From Pseudomonadota bacterium (GTDB lineage Bacteria; Pseudomonadota; Gammaproteobacteria; Burkholderiales; Rhodocyclaceae): DNA of 32,637 nucleotides. A model generated the notes under the pieces. The model had not been told where the DNA came from, searched no databases, and saw only the letters and a program-made list of their open reading frames with translations. The first letter of the stretch is position 1. The number at the start of each line of letters is the position of its first letter. Positions 7,385 to 15,846 of this stretch are shown one piece after another. The stretch is taken from assembly GCA_018240785.1 (NCBI GenBank), contig JAFEFC010000050.1:1-32637 (forward strand), given 5' to 3'. The position numbers were made by a program, and so were the translations under genes.

Positions 7385-8421
7385 AACCTGTTCATTCCCG
7401 CCCGCTCGACCTGAGGAACGGCCGCATCGACCTGTCGCACGGCGCTGGCGGCCGCGCCATGGCGCAATTGATCGAAGACCTGTTCGCACGCGCGCTGGGC
7501 AACGAATTCCTCGCCCAGGGCGACGACGGCGCGCGCCTGCCGGCCTGCGCCGGGCCGCTGGTGATGGCGACCGACGCGCACGTGGTGTCGCCGCTGTTCT
7601 TCCCCGGCGGCGACATCGGCTGCCTGTCGGTGCATGGCACGATCAACGACGTGGCAGTGATGGGCGCGCGTCCGCTCTACCTGGCCGCGAGCTTCGTGCT
7701 GGAGGAAGGCCTGCCGCTGGCCGACCTGGCGCGCATCGTCGCCTCGATGGCGGCCGCGGCGCGCGACGCCGGCGTGCCGGTGGTGACCGGCGACACCAAG
7801 GTCGTCGAGCGCGGCAAGGCGGACGGCGTGTTCATCACCACCACCGGCGTGGGCGAACGCATCGACGGCGTCGACGTGTCGGGCGCCAACGCGCGCCCGG
7901 GCGACGCGGTGCTGGTGTCCGGCCCGCTCGGCGACCATGGCATGGCGATCATGTCGGTGCGCGAGAACCTCGCCTTCGATGCGCCCATCGTGTCCGACAC
8001 CGCCGCGCTGCATGGCCTCGTCGCCGTACTGCTCGCCGCCGTGCCCGACACCCGCGTGCTGCGCGACCCCACCCGCGGCGGCCTCGCCGCCACCCTGAAC
8101 GAGATCGCCCACCAGTCGGGCGTCGGCATCGTGCTCGACGAGGCCGCGATCCCGGTGCGCCCGGCGGTGGCTGCGGCCTGCGAGCTGCTCGGCCTCGATC
8201 CGCTCGACATCGCCAACGAAGGCCGCCTGATCGTCGTCTGCCCCGCCGCCAGCGCCGACCGCGCCCTGGCCGCACTGCGCGCCCATCCGCTCGGCCAGGA
8301 GGCCGCCCGCATCGGCGAAGTCATCGCCGACGACCGCCGCTTCGTGCAGATGAAGACCCGCTTCGGCGGCCGCCGCATGGTCGACTGGCTGGCAGGGGAC
8401 GCGCTGCCGCGGATCTGCTGA
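7381..8421 (+). CDS. hypE: Carbamoyl-dehydratase HypE
   Basis: HypE accepts a carbamoyl group on its C-terminal cysteine and dehydrates it with ATP to a thiocyanate, the CN donor for the hydrogenase iron. The 346-aa protein shows the PurM/AIR-synthetase-like fold features: LSHGAGGRAMAQLIEDLF near residues 18-36, ATDAHVVSPLFFPGGDIG, the VTGDTKVVERGKADG ATP loop, and DPTRGGLAATLNE. The required C-terminus PRIC is intact, with the catalytic cysteine as the last residue. Its ATG is inside the hypD stop (4-nt overlap). It ends the hyp operon; a membrane protein starts 47 bp on. Confidence 0.96.
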   Translation: MKPVHSRPLDLRNGRIDLSHGAGGRAMAQLIEDLFARALGNEFLAQGDDGARLPACAGPLVMATDAHVVSPLFFPGGDIGCLSVHGTINDVAVMGARPLYLAASFVLEEGLPLADLARIVASMAAAARDAGVPVVTGDTKVVERGKADGVFITTTGVGERIDGVDVSGANARPGDAVLVSGPLGDHGMAIMSVRENLAFDAPIVSDTAALHGLVAVLLAAVPDTRVLRDPTRGGLAATLNEIAHQSGVGIVLDEAAIPVRPAVAAACELLGLDPLDIANEGRLIVVCPAASADRALAALRAHPLGQEAARIGEVIADDRRFVQMKTRFGGRRMVDWLAGDALPRIC

Positions 8422-8468
8422 GCACCGGGCCCTGATGCCTGTCGATTCAACCAAGCCCCGGAGCCCTT

Positions 8469-9812
8469 TTGACGCCTGACGTGCCCACCCTCTCTCCTCG
8501 CCGCCGCACGCTGGCGGCGGCGCTGCTGTTTGCGATGACCGTGCTTGCCGCGCTGGCGGGCACCGGCCACGGGCCGCCGGTGGGGACCGCCGGTGTGGCG
8601 GCCTGGGGTGCGGGCGCGCTGTTGTGGCCGCAGCTTGCGCGGGCGCAGAAACGCCAGGCACTGCTGCTGGCCGGCGCGGGCCTGGTGGCGTTCGGCGTTG
8701 CGCTGGCCCGCGGCGGACGGCCGAGCCTGATGGGCTTGCTGACGCAGAACACGGCCTTGCTGGGCATGCTGGCGGCGGTGAGCTTCCTGCGCCTGCTGCG
8801 CACGCCCGAAGCCGGCAACGAAGGCCTGCCGCGGGGCCGCGGCGCGCTGTGGCGCACCCTGGGCGCGGTGCACGTGCTGGGCGCGGTGATCAACCTGTCG
8901 GCGGTCTTCATCATGGCCGACCGCATCGGCCCGGACGGCAAGCCGCGCCACGACCAGGCGGCGGCGCTGGTGCGCGCCTTCCTCGCCGCGGCGCTGTGGT
9001 CGCCCTTCTTCGCCGCCACCGCGGTGGCGCTGACCTACGCCCCGGGCGCCAGCCCGCTCGGCCTGGCGGCATCCGGCATGGCGCTGGCGGTGGTGCTGCT
9101 GATGCTGGCCGGCCGTGACATCGAGCGCGCCAGCAGCAATGGCGCGGCGGATTTCGTCGGCTATCCGATGCACGCGGCCGCGCTGAAGGTGCCCGCGGTG
9201 CTGGCGGCGCTGGTGGCAGCGGGTCACTGGGTGGTGCCGCACTGGGCGGCGCTCGCGGTCATCAGCCTGGCCTCGCTCGCGGTGGTAAGTATCGCGGTGC
9301 TGGCGCAACAGGGACCGCGGGCCGGCGGCCATGCGCTGTATGGCCACGTGCACGATCGCCTGCCGGGCATGTCGGGCGAACTGGTGCTGTTCCTGTCGGC
9401 GGCGGTGTTCGCCAGCGGGCTGCGCGCGGTCATCGACAGCGGCGGCCTGTGGCTGCCCTTTGCCGGCTTCGGCGCAACCGAGGCGGCGCTGGTGCTGGCG
9501 GTGATGATCCTTCTCGCCGCGCTCGGCATCCATGCGGTGATCACCATCGCCATGGCGTCGGCCTGGCTGGCGCCGCTGCAGCCGGAGCCGACGCTGCTCG
9601 CGCTGGTGTTCGTGCAGTCGTGGGCGATCGGCCTCGCGGCCGGGCCGATGTCGGGCATTCATCTTGCGCTGCAGGGCCGCTACGGCCTGTCTCCCGGGCA
9701 GCTCGCGCGCGGCAACGTGCGCTACTGCCTGCAGGCCTATGCCGCCGCGGTGGTGTGGCTGGCGGTAGTCGGCAGCGTGCTGGGCGTGAAGCTGCTGCCG
9801 ACCTGGGGCTGA
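8469..9812 (+). CDS. Polytopic inner-membrane protein of unknown function
   Basis: I do not recognise the family. The 447-aa product is very hydrophobic, with around 11-12 predicted membrane helices spread over the whole length and no soluble domain. Short charged loops (RAQKRQ near residue 60, RLLRTPEAGNEGLPRGRG near 110) separate helices; a GRDIERASSNGAADF loop lies mid-protein. The C-terminal third, with MILLAALGIHAVITIAMASAWLAP and GPMSGIHLALQGRYGL, has a permease-like look. The start used is TTG at 8469 with GGAG about 7 nt upstream; GTG at 8481 is an alternative. It follows hypE by 47 bp on the same strand and could be cotranscribed, but no link with hydrogenase is visible. Confidence 0.75.
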   Translation: MTPDVPTLSPRRRTLAAALLFAMTVLAALAGTGHGPPVGTAGVAAWGAGALLWPQLARAQKRQALLLAGAGLVAFGVALARGGRPSLMGLLTQNTALLGMLAAVSFLRLLRTPEAGNEGLPRGRGALWRTLGAVHVLGAVINLSAVFIMADRIGPDGKPRHDQAAALVRAFLAAALWSPFFAATAVALTYAPGASPLGLAASGMALAVVLLMLAGRDIERASSNGAADFVGYPMHAAALKVPAVLAALVAAGHWVVPHWAALAVISLASLAVVSIAVLAQQGPRAGGHALYGHVHDRLPGMSGELVLFLSAAVFASGLRAVIDSGGLWLPFAGFGATEAALVLAVMILLAALGIHAVITIAMASAWLAPLQPEPTLLALVFVQSWAIGLAAGPMSGIHLALQGRYGLSPGQLARGNVRYCLQAYAAAVVWLAVVGSVLGVKLLPTWG

Positions 9813-9826
9813 AGCCCCGGATCGGC

Positions 9827-10186
9827 TCAGCCGCGCGACTGCAGGAGTTCGCTCAGCACCACCGCGTTGTTGTGCGCCTCGTCGTGCGCGGCGTAAAGCA
9901 GCGTCAGCACCGGGTGCGCCGCAGCCTGCTCGCGCAGCGCCCGCAGCGCGGCAGCGGGTTCGTCGCGATCCAGTTCGGCCAGGTACAGCGCGCGGAATTC
10001 GTCCCAGCGCGCCGGGTCGTGGCCGAACCACTTGCGCAGTTCGTTCGACGGCGCGACGTCGCGCAGCCACAGGTCGACCGCCGCCTTGTCCTTCGCCAGC
10101 CCGCGCGGCCACAGCCGGTCGACCAGCACGCGATAACCGTCGCCGCCATCCGGGGATTCATAGACACGTTTGATCTTCAGGCCCAT
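9827..10186 (-). CDS. DUF488 family protein
   Basis: The 119-aa protein matches the small DUF488 family (YeaO-like). It has an N-terminal IKRVYESP segment, the signature VLVDRLWPRGLAKDKA, the motif WLRDVAPSNELRKWFGHDPARWDEF, and a C-terminal LTLLYAAHDEAHNNAVVL. The biochemical role of the family is not established. ATG at 10186 is preferred because GGAGGAGGG lies just upstream and the protein then begins at the conserved strand; an upstream ATG at 10234 would add 16 residues of poor similarity. It faces the membrane protein gene tail to tail, 14 bp apart. Confidence 0.88.
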   Translation of the reverse strand: MGLKIKRVYESPDGGDGYRVLVDRLWPRGLAKDKAAVDLWLRDVAPSNELRKWFGHDPARWDEFRALYLAELDRDEPAAALRALREQAAAHPVLTLLYAAHDEAHNNAVVLSELLQSRG

Positions 10187-10274
10187 GCCGCCCTCCTCCG
10201 CAAAGACACCCAGGAGCCACCCCGCCATCCTCAACGATAGCCGCCACGCGCCTCATCGGCCACGCGGCCGCCGC

Positions 10275-11453
10275 TCAGGCGGCGGCAGACGCCTCCCTGC
10301 GCCGACGCAGCGCCAGCCAGACCAGCGCCGCACCGGTCAGCAGCACCGGCAGCAGCGAACCGACGTTGAGCAGGGACCAGCCCTGCGTCGTCACCAGCGC
10401 GCCCGAGGCGAAGGAGGTCAGCGCCATGGTAGCGAACACCGCGAAGTTGATCGCCGCCTGCGCCTTGTCCTTTTCCTCGGCGCGGTAGGACTGCATCGCC
10501 AGCGTGGTGCTGCCGGTGAACAGGAAGTTCCAGCCCATGCCGAGCAGGAACAGCCCGAGGAGGAACTGGTGCAGGTCCTGGCCCGACAGCGCGACCGCGA
10601 TGCAGGCGAAGTTGAGCGCCACGCCGGCGCCCATGACCGGCAGCACGCCGAAGCGCTTGATCAGATGCCCGGTGAAGAAGCCCGGCGCGAACATGCCGAT
10701 CACGTGCCATTCCAGCACCAGCGCCGCATCGGAAAACGGCATGCCGCACACGTCCATGGCGAGCGGCGTCGCCGCCATCAGCAGGTTCATGACGCCATAG
10801 CCGAGCGCGGCGCTCACCGTCGCCACGATGAACCCCGGCTGGCGCATGATTTCAGCCAGCGGGCGGCCGCCGCCCCCGCCGGCCGCCTTGAGCGCCTCGG
10901 CCGGAAAGCGGATGCCGGCCATCACCGCCATCGAGATCAGCGCCACCACCGCCAGCGCGAGGTAGGAGCCGAGAAAGGGCAGCGCCATCGTCTCGCGCGT
11001 GTGGTTGGCGAGGTTGGGCCCGATCACCGCACCGATCAGCCCGCCCGCCAGCACCAGCGACACTGCCTTCTCGCGGAACTCGGGCAGCGCCAGCTCGCCT
11101 GCGGCAAAGCGGTAGAGCTGGCCGTTGGCGCTGTAGTAGCCGGCGATCAACGTTCCCGCCACGAGCAGCCCGAAGCTGCGCAGATAGAGCGCCAGCGCGC
11201 ACAGCAACGCCGTCAGCAGGGCCACCAGCAACCCGAGCTGGAACGAGGCCTTGCGCCCCCAACGGCGCTGGCTGCGCGCCACCAGCCCGGTCGACAGCGC
11301 ACCGCCCACCACATAGCCCATCACCGGCAGGGTCGCCATCCACGCCACCGGCGCCAGGCTCAGCCCCACCAGGCCGTTGATGGCGATGAAGACCACGTTG
11401 TTGGTCAGGAACAGGCCCTGGGCGATGGCCAGCAGCCAGAGATTCTTGTTCAT
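10275..11453 (-). CDS. Major facilitator superfamily transporter
   Basis: The 392-aa product has about 12 hydrophobic helices. It carries an MFS-type basic loop between helices 2 and 3 (ARSQRRWGRKASFQLG, residues about 60-75), matching the GxxxDRxGRR-like signature region. A central glycine-rich cytoplasmic loop (AAGGGGGRPLAEIMR, about 190-205) separates the halves. The C-terminus is a short basic-alanine tail. Substrate is not predictable from what I can see. The start at 11453 gives MNKNLWLLAIAQGLF, a clean first helix, but no good Shine-Dalgarno sequence precedes it. It is divergent from the downstream esterase; their gap holds a small inverted repeat. Confidence 0.88.
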   Translation of the reverse strand: MNKNLWLLAIAQGLFLTNNVVFIAINGLVGLSLAPVAWMATLPVMGYVVGGALSTGLVARSQRRWGRKASFQLGLLVALLTALLCALALYLRSFGLLVAGTLIAGYYSANGQLYRFAAGELALPEFREKAVSLVLAGGLIGAVIGPNLANHTRETMALPFLGSYLALAVVALISMAVMAGIRFPAEALKAAGGGGGRPLAEIMRQPGFIVATVSAALGYGVMNLLMAATPLAMDVCGMPFSDAALVLEWHVIGMFAPGFFTGHLIKRFGVLPVMGAGVALNFACIAVALSGQDLHQFLLGLFLLGMGWNFLFTGSTTLAMQSYRAEEKDKAQAAINFAVFATMALTSFASGALVTTQGWSLLNVGSLLPVLLTGAALVWLALRRRREASAAA

Positions 11454-11473
11454 CAGGAAATGCTTTTGGTTCG

Positions 11474-11497
11474 GGACAGGGCGAATGTAACCTGTCC
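11474..11497. promoter_or_regulatory. 7-bp inverted repeat in the MFS/esterase divergent gap
   Basis: GGACAGG at 11474-11480 and CCTGTCC at 11491-11497 are perfect reverse complements separated by 10 nt. The site is 21 bp before the MFS start codon and in the only promoter region for both divergent genes, so it could be an operator. No regulator gene lies beside it, and a 7-bp repeat can occur by chance. Confidence 0.3.
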
Positions 11498-11637
11498 TGG
11501 AACACAAGCGGCGCATTCGAGCGATCCGGACGTCGACCCATGCGCCGCCAGGCGTGCGCGCTGTCGCCCTCGCCAATGCCGCAGGCAACCCAACGAACCA
11601 GGTGACCCAAGTGCAATCGAGATCCGCACCGAGCCCC

Positions 11638-12315
11638 ATGCCCGGCACCCCACCCCTCGAGGTCCAGACCGGACCGAATCCGCGCGTCTCCGTCATCTGG
11701 CTGCACGGCCTGGGCGCCGACGGCAGCGACTTCGAGCCCGTCGTCCCGGAACTGCGTCTACACGACACGCCCGCGGTGCGCTTCGTGTTCCCGCACGCCC
11801 CTTACCGCCCGGTGACCTGCAACGGCGGCTACGTCATGCGCGCCTGGTACGACATCGTCTCGCTCGCGCCGGGCAATCGGGAAATCGATGAGGCAGGCCT
11901 GCTCGAATCCCGTGAAATCGTTCGCCAGCTCATCCAGCGCGAGGCGGACCGGGGCGTTCCGAGCGAGCGCATCGTGCTCGCCGGCTTCTCCCAGGGCGGC
12001 GCCGTGGCCTACCTGACCGCCCTCACCCACGCTTCGCCGCTGGCAGGGATCATCGCCCTGTCGACCTACATCCCGAGTCCCGAACTGCTGATCAGCGACT
12101 TCGCGCCGGCGAATCGGCAGATCCCGATCTTTGCAGCCCATGGCACCGACGACGATGTCGTCTCCCTCGACCTCGGCGAGCAGGCTGTCGCGGTGCTCAG
12201 GCAGTTGGGCCTGGATCCGGAGTGGCGAACCTATGACATGCCGCATTCGGTGAGCATGGACGAGCTCGCCGACATCGGGGCGTGGCTGAGGCGCGTGTGT
12301 GCGGAGGAGAGATAG
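11638..12315 (+). CDS. Carboxylesterase / phospholipase family alpha/beta hydrolase
   Basis: This is a small serine hydrolase of the bacterial carboxylesterase II / acyl-protein thioesterase-like family, probably acting on short-chain esters in the cytoplasm. In the 225-aa product the oxyanion region is IWLHGLGADGSDF (20-32). The nucleophile elbow is GFSQGG with Ser118. The acid is an aspartate in AAHGTDDDVV (about 170-174), and the base is H203 in DMPHSVSMDE. The ATG at 11638 gives the normal short leader before the first strand. GTG at 11611 has a better AGGTGA ribosome site and would add 9 residues, so the start is uncertain. No signal peptide is seen. Confidence 0.9.
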   Translation: MPGTPPLEVQTGPNPRVSVIWLHGLGADGSDFEPVVPELRLHDTPAVRFVFPHAPYRPVTCNGGYVMRAWYDIVSLAPGNREIDEAGLLESREIVRQLIQREADRGVPSERIVLAGFSQGGAVAYLTALTHASPLAGIIALSTYIPSPELLISDFAPANRQIPIFAAHGTDDDVVSLDLGEQAVAVLRQLGLDPEWRTYDMPHSVSMDELADIGAWLRRVCAEER

Positions 12316-12494
12316 CGCGGTGCTACGCGGTGGCGAAAGCGTGTCGGACGGCTGATCGCCGAAACAACCCGCCCGCCACTTCGGGCTCGGCCGGTTATCG
12401 TTCCCTCCGCCAGACTTGGCCGCTGCACCGCTTGATCGCCCTGCGGAGTGATCCGTTCCACTCAACACCCGGGCGCTTCAAGCCCCTTGCAGTT

Positions 12495-13100
12495 TCAGCG
12501 AGCTGCCGCCAGGCATCTGGACAGTTGCGCCTTGGATGTACGCTGGATGCGGCGCAGCAGGTCGACCGACACCTGGGGCACCTGGTGGCGCAGCCGCAGT
12601 TCCTCCTCCAGGCGCAGCAGCAGGCTCGCGGCCATCTCGGCGTCGGCGAGCGCGCGGTGGTAGCGGCCGGCGACCGGCAGCCGGGCGTAGTCGACGAGGG
12701 CGCCGAGCTTGTGGCTGGGTGCGAGCGGGAAGAGGCGGCGGGATAGCAGCAGCGAGCAGACGAAATCCTCCTTGCGCGAGCGCTCGATCCGGGCAAGTTC
12801 CGCGTCCCAGAACTTCGCGTCGAACGACGCGTTGTGGGCGACGATGGGAATGTCGCCGACGAAGTCCGACACGTCGCGCATGACGGCTGCAGCGGCGGGG
12901 GCGCTGCGGATCATGGCGTTCGAGATCCCGGTGAGTGCCTCGATGTATGGCGGGATGCGCACGCCGGCGTTCATCAGGCTCTGGTAGCGGTCCACCACCC
13001 GGCCGTCTTCCACGATCACCGCCGCAATCTCGGTTGCCCGGTCGCCCTGCGCAGGCGACAGGCCGGTGGTTTCGAAGTCGATTACCGCCACTGCTTCCAT
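12495..13100 (-). CDS. DEDDh-family 3'-5' exonuclease (DnaQ/PolC-epsilon-like)
   Basis: The 201-aa protein is a stand-alone exonuclease domain. The catalytic residues are visible in order: DFETTG (D8, E10), HNASFD (D94), and HRALADAE (H148, D153). After the domain comes a C-terminal stretch of about 35 residues rich in Leu, Arg and Gln, without a polymerase, GIY-YIG or BRCT module. Such proteins trim 3' ends of DNA or RNA; which substrate it uses cannot be told from sequence. The ATG at 13100 puts the first catalytic Asp at residue 8, as usual. It is separated by 179 bp of featureless sequence from the esterase, which points toward it. Confidence 0.9.
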   Translation of the reverse strand: MEAVAVIDFETTGLSPAQGDRATEIAAVIVEDGRVVDRYQSLMNAGVRIPPYIEALTGISNAMIRSAPAAAAVMRDVSDFVGDIPIVAHNASFDAKFWDAELARIERSRKEDFVCSLLLSRRLFPLAPSHKLGALVDYARLPVAGRYHRALADAEMAASLLLRLEEELRLRHQVPQVSVDLLRRIQRTSKAQLSRCLAAAR

Positions 13101-13280
13101 GGTCGATGCGCGCCCTGATTTGTCGAGGTCAGGACTGTAGCCGACTTCCGCCGCTCCGGCGGGCGCTGCCGGCCTGGAGATGCATCATGGCGTTCTCGAT
13201 CGGGAAGCGCTTCAGGCCAGCAACGAGGCTCGCGGTGACCGCCATCGGGCTTGGCCACGCGCGGGTCGCCGAGCGACCGC

Positions 13281-13319
13281 AAAAGAAAATGGGCCAGGCC
13301 TGTCAGGACCTGACCCATT
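13281..13319 (-). terminator. Rho-independent terminator of tRNA-Arg
   Basis: Reading on the minus strand, AATGGGTCAGG (13319-13309) pairs with CCTGGCCCATT (13298-13288) over 11 bp, with one G-U pair and a 10-nt loop. It is followed by TTCTTTTG, so the hairpin plus T-rich tract is a textbook intrinsic terminator. It begins 8 nt after the encoded CCA end of the tRNA. Confidence 0.88.
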
Positions 13320-13327
13320 GAATTCTT

Positions 13328-13404
13328 TGGCGCGCCCGAGACGATTCGAACGTCCGACCCCTGCCTTCGGAGGGCAGTACTCTATCCAGCTGAGCTACGG
13401 GCGC
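13328..13404 (-). tRNA. tRNA-Arg (anticodon CCG)
   Basis: The minus strand folds as a full cloverleaf. The acceptor stem is GCGCCCG / CGGGCGC. The D-arm contains AGCTCAGCTGGATAGAG. The anticodon arm is CTGCC-CTCCGAA-GGCAG, giving anticodon CCG, which reads CGG arginine codons. The T-arm contains GTTCGAATC. The discriminator base is G and CCA is encoded. A TTATAT sequence about 44 bp upstream (13448-13453) is a possible -10 element but has no good -35. CGG codons are common in this GC-rich genome. Confidence 0.97.
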
Positions 13405-13480
13405 GGAGGCTGGCCGGCGGTGTTGCCGGCGCAAGAGAGCGGCGAGGATATAACGGTTCGCAGGCAAAGTCCATGCCGCA

Positions 13481-13510
13481 CTGCCACAACGGTTTTTCGC
13501 CCGCTATAAT
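13481..13510 (+). promoter_or_regulatory. Sigma-70-type promoter of the cytochrome c gene
   Basis: A perfect -10 box TATAAT lies at 13505-13510, with CTGCCA (4 of 6 matches to TTGACA) at 13481-13486 and an 18-bp spacer. Transcription would start near 13517, about 39 nt before the ATG at 13556. AAAGGA precedes that ATG as a ribosome-binding site. Confidence 0.65.
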
Positions 13511-13555
13511 CCGGGCTTTCGTCTCGCGCCATAACACAAGTCAAAGGATTCGAGC

Positions 13556-14020
13556 ATGCTGAACCACCGCGCCCCGCGCCCCGCCCTGCGGCCCACCCGC
13601 TTCGCCATGCCTGTCGTCGCCATGGTCGCAGCCGCCCTGGTGGCTGGCTGCGGCAAGCCGACTGCCACGGTTGATCCGGAAAAGACGGCCGAACTGATCC
13701 AGCCCGTCGCCCGCGTCGAGCTGAAGGCCGAAAAGGTCACCCCGGGCAAGCGCACCGGCGAGCAGATCGTGAAGGCGGTGTGTGCCGGGTGCCACGACTC
13801 CGGCAGCCTCGGTGCGCCGAAGACCGGCGACGCCGCCGCGTGGGGTCCGCGCATTGCGCTGGGGTTCGATGCGCTCACCAAGTCGGCGATCGCCGGCAAG
13901 AACCAGATGCCCCCGCGCGGCGGCGTCGCCGACCTGACCGACACCGAAGTGGCGCGCGCCGTCGCCTTCCTGACGAGCAAGGCCGGTTCGGGCTTCAAGG
14001 AGCCGCCGGTCGAGCAGTAA
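13556..14020 (+). CDS. Cytochrome c5-like monohaem lipoprotein
   Basis: The 154-aa product is an exported, membrane-anchored c-type cytochrome for electron transfer at the periplasmic face. A basic N-terminus is followed by a hydrophobic stretch and the lipobox LVAGC with Cys32 as lipid anchor. The single haem site is CAGCH (C76, C79, H80); the likely axial methionine is M118 in NQMPPRGG. The DLTDTEVARAVAFL helix is typical of class I cytochrome c. An internal ATG at residue 18 could also give a signal peptide, but the promoter and AAAGGA site fit the first ATG. It stands alone, between tRNA-Arg and the convergent signalling operon. Confidence 0.93.
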   Translation: MLNHRAPRPALRPTRFAMPVVAMVAAALVAGCGKPTATVDPEKTAELIQPVARVELKAEKVTPGKRTGEQIVKAVCAGCHDSGSLGAPKTGDAAAWGPRIALGFDALTKSAIAGKNQMPPRGGVADLTDTEVARAVAFLTSKAGSGFKEPPVEQ

Positions 14021-14047
14021 GCGTCCGTCCGCCGCGCGGCGGGACGT

Positions 14048-14077
14048 GCGCCCGCGGGAACCGATCCCGCCGGGCGC
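14048..14077. terminator. GC-rich hairpin between convergent genes
   Basis: GCGCCCGCGGGA and TCCCGCCGGGCGC pair with one bulged base around a 5-nt loop. It lies in the 85-bp gap between the cytochrome gene and the convergent diguanylate cyclase gene. There is no T-run on either strand, so it may end transcription with Rho or only protect mRNA 3' ends. A second GC palindrome (GTCCGCCGC/GCGGCGGGAC) precedes it at about 14024-14045. Confidence 0.4.
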
Positions 14078-14105
14078 AAGAATCGAAAAGCTTCGAGCGC
14101 CGCGC

Positions 14106-15842
14106 TCAGTCAGGTACTTCGCCCTGCCTGGACTCAAGCACGGCGGCGCACACGCGGTTGCGGCCGCCGCGCTTGGCGTCGTACAGCGCGGCGTCGGCGG
14201 CTGCCAGCAGATCTGCATCCCCGGCCACCACCACCGCTTCGTTCACCGCATCGTCAAGCACGGCATTGCATGACGTCGCATGTCCCGCGGAAACGGTGCA
14301 GGAGAAATTCTGCCCGTCGTAGCTGAAGCGCAAATTGGCGAAGCGCTGGCGAATGTCGTCCAGCAGCCGCTGCGCAGCGGCGCCGGCACATTCGGGCAGC
14401 ACCACGAGGAATTCTTCGCCGCCGTAGCGCCCCAGATGGTCGGACTGCCGCAGGCGCTGGCGCAACAGGGTGGCCAGCGCCGAGATCACCAGATCGCCCG
14501 CGGCATGGCCGTAGGTGTCGTTCACCGACTTGAAGTGATCGATGTCGAGCATCGCCAGCGTCACCGGCTTGGCGGTGCGGCGCGCCCGGCTGATCTCCTT
14601 GGACGCCACATCCTTGATGCTGGCGTGCTTGAGCAGGCCGGTGAGGCTGTCCTTGTTGATCTGGTCGGCGAGCTGGCGCGCACGCTCGACGCGACCGCGC
14701 ACCGCCGCCACGAGCTGGGCATCGGACACCGGCTTGATGATGAAGTCATCGCCGCCGCGACGCATGGCGGCAATCTGGCGCTCGAGGTCGGTCTCCGCCG
14801 ACAGATACACGATGGGCAGGCCGGTCCATTTGTCGTGCTGGCGGATCACGCCCGCCAGTTCCGGGCCGGTATAGCGCGGCATGTGCATGTCCATCAGCAC
14901 CAGATCCGGCTGAAAGCTGGCGAGTTCGTCCATGATGGTCTCGGGCTCGCGCAGGACCTCGGCCACCATGTCCGCCGCGCGCAGCACCAGGCACAGGTGC
15001 GCGGCCAGATCGGCGTCGTCGTCGACGACCAGCACGCGCTGCGGCGGTGCGCTCATCTGCTCGACGAGTTGCCCCATTCGATTGACCAGCCGCGGAATGT
15101 CGATGGGCTTGAGGAAGTAGCCGACGGCGCCCAGCCGGGCCGCGCGCACGCGCGACTCGAAATCGTCGGCGGAGGTGATGAACAGCAGCGGGCAGGCCAA
15201 GGCGCGTAGCGCGGGAAAATCGGCAAGCGCCTCGGTGGCATTGCGGCCCTCTGCCTCGAACATCACGTCCATGATCAGCATGTCGGGACTTTCGCTCCGC
15301 GCAGCGCGCTCGGCCTCGTCGATCCGCGTGAACAGCTGCACCCGATAATTGAAGGACTCGAGCTGGCGAGCCAGTTGTTCGCCCAGCGCGGCGTCGTCTT
15401 CCATCACCCACACCCGGATCGCCTTGCCGGCTGAGCGGAGGGCATTCGGTGCCGGGATGAAGGACGACGGCGCTGCGATCGTGCCCACCGTCTCGCCTGC
15501 CGTCTGGCCCACCCATTGACCCAGTCCAGCCAGTTCCACCGCAAGCGCCCGACGTGCCGTCGCGTCCATCCAGTCCCGCTCTCCCGCCAGCCAGGCCACG
15601 GCGCGCTGCTCGAGGGCGCGCGCCGCCGCACTCAGCGCCGCCAGGCCGAAGGTGCCGCCGGAACCGGCCAGCTTGTGCAGGCGCTGATGCAGCGCTTCGA
15701 GGCAGGCACGATCGCGTTCAGCGCCCTGCAGCTCGCCGGCAAGCGCCTGCAGCGCCGCGAGCTCGGCCGGCAGCCGCGCCACGTAGTCCGCTCGCAGCTT
15801 CGCCAGCTGCGCGGCCAGGGCCTGCTGTTGCGTGGCGTCCAC
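14106..15842 (-). CDS. Hpt-REC-REC-GGDEF diguanylate cyclase
   Basis: The 578-aa protein is a phosphorelay output that makes cyclic di-GMP. Domains in order: an Hpt domain (about 1-110) with phospho-His H56 in HKLAGSGGTFG; REC1 (142-258) with acceptor D192 in IMDVMF and conserved K245; REC2 (269-388) with acceptor D318 in LMDMHMP and K370; and GGDEF (398-570). The GGDEF domain has an intact active site GGEEF (474-478) and an RxxD inhibitory site, R465-D468, five residues upstream, so product inhibition is expected. No membrane segment is seen. The GTG start at 15842 follows GGGAGG by 9 nt and lies 4 bp after the stop of the response regulator, in the same operon as the hybrid kinase. Carrying both Hpt and two receivers allows relay from the kinase inside one polypeptide. 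Confidence 0.93.
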   Translation of the reverse strand: MDATQQQALAAQLAKLRADYVARLPAELAALQALAGELQGAERDRACLEALHQRLHKLAGSGGTFGLAALSAAARALEQRAVAWLAGERDWMDATARRALAVELAGLGQWVGQTAGETVGTIAAPSSFIPAPNALRSAGKAIRVWVMEDDAALGEQLARQLESFNYRVQLFTRIDEAERAARSESPDMLIMDVMFEAEGRNATEALADFPALRALACPLLFITSADDFESRVRAARLGAVGYFLKPIDIPRLVNRMGQLVEQMSAPPQRVLVVDDDADLAAHLCLVLRAADMVAEVLREPETIMDELASFQPDLVLMDMHMPRYTGPELAGVIRQHDKWTGLPIVYLSAETDLERQIAAMRRGGDDFIIKPVSDAQLVAAVRGRVERARQLADQINKDSLTGLLKHASIKDVASKEISRARRTAKPVTLAMLDIDHFKSVNDTYGHAAGDLVISALATLLRQRLRQSDHLGRYGGEEFLVVLPECAGAAAQRLLDDIRQRFANLRFSYDGQNFSCTVSAGHATSCNAVLDDAVNEAVVVAGDADLLAAADAALYDAKRGGRNRVCAAVLESRQGEVPD

Positions 15843-15846
15843 TCGC

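Noticed and set aside
12316-12494. Possible small gene between esterase and exonuclease
   Set aside because: Short frames exist on both strands, but none has a start with ribosome site or sensible composition; 179 bp of plain intergenic sequence between convergent genes.
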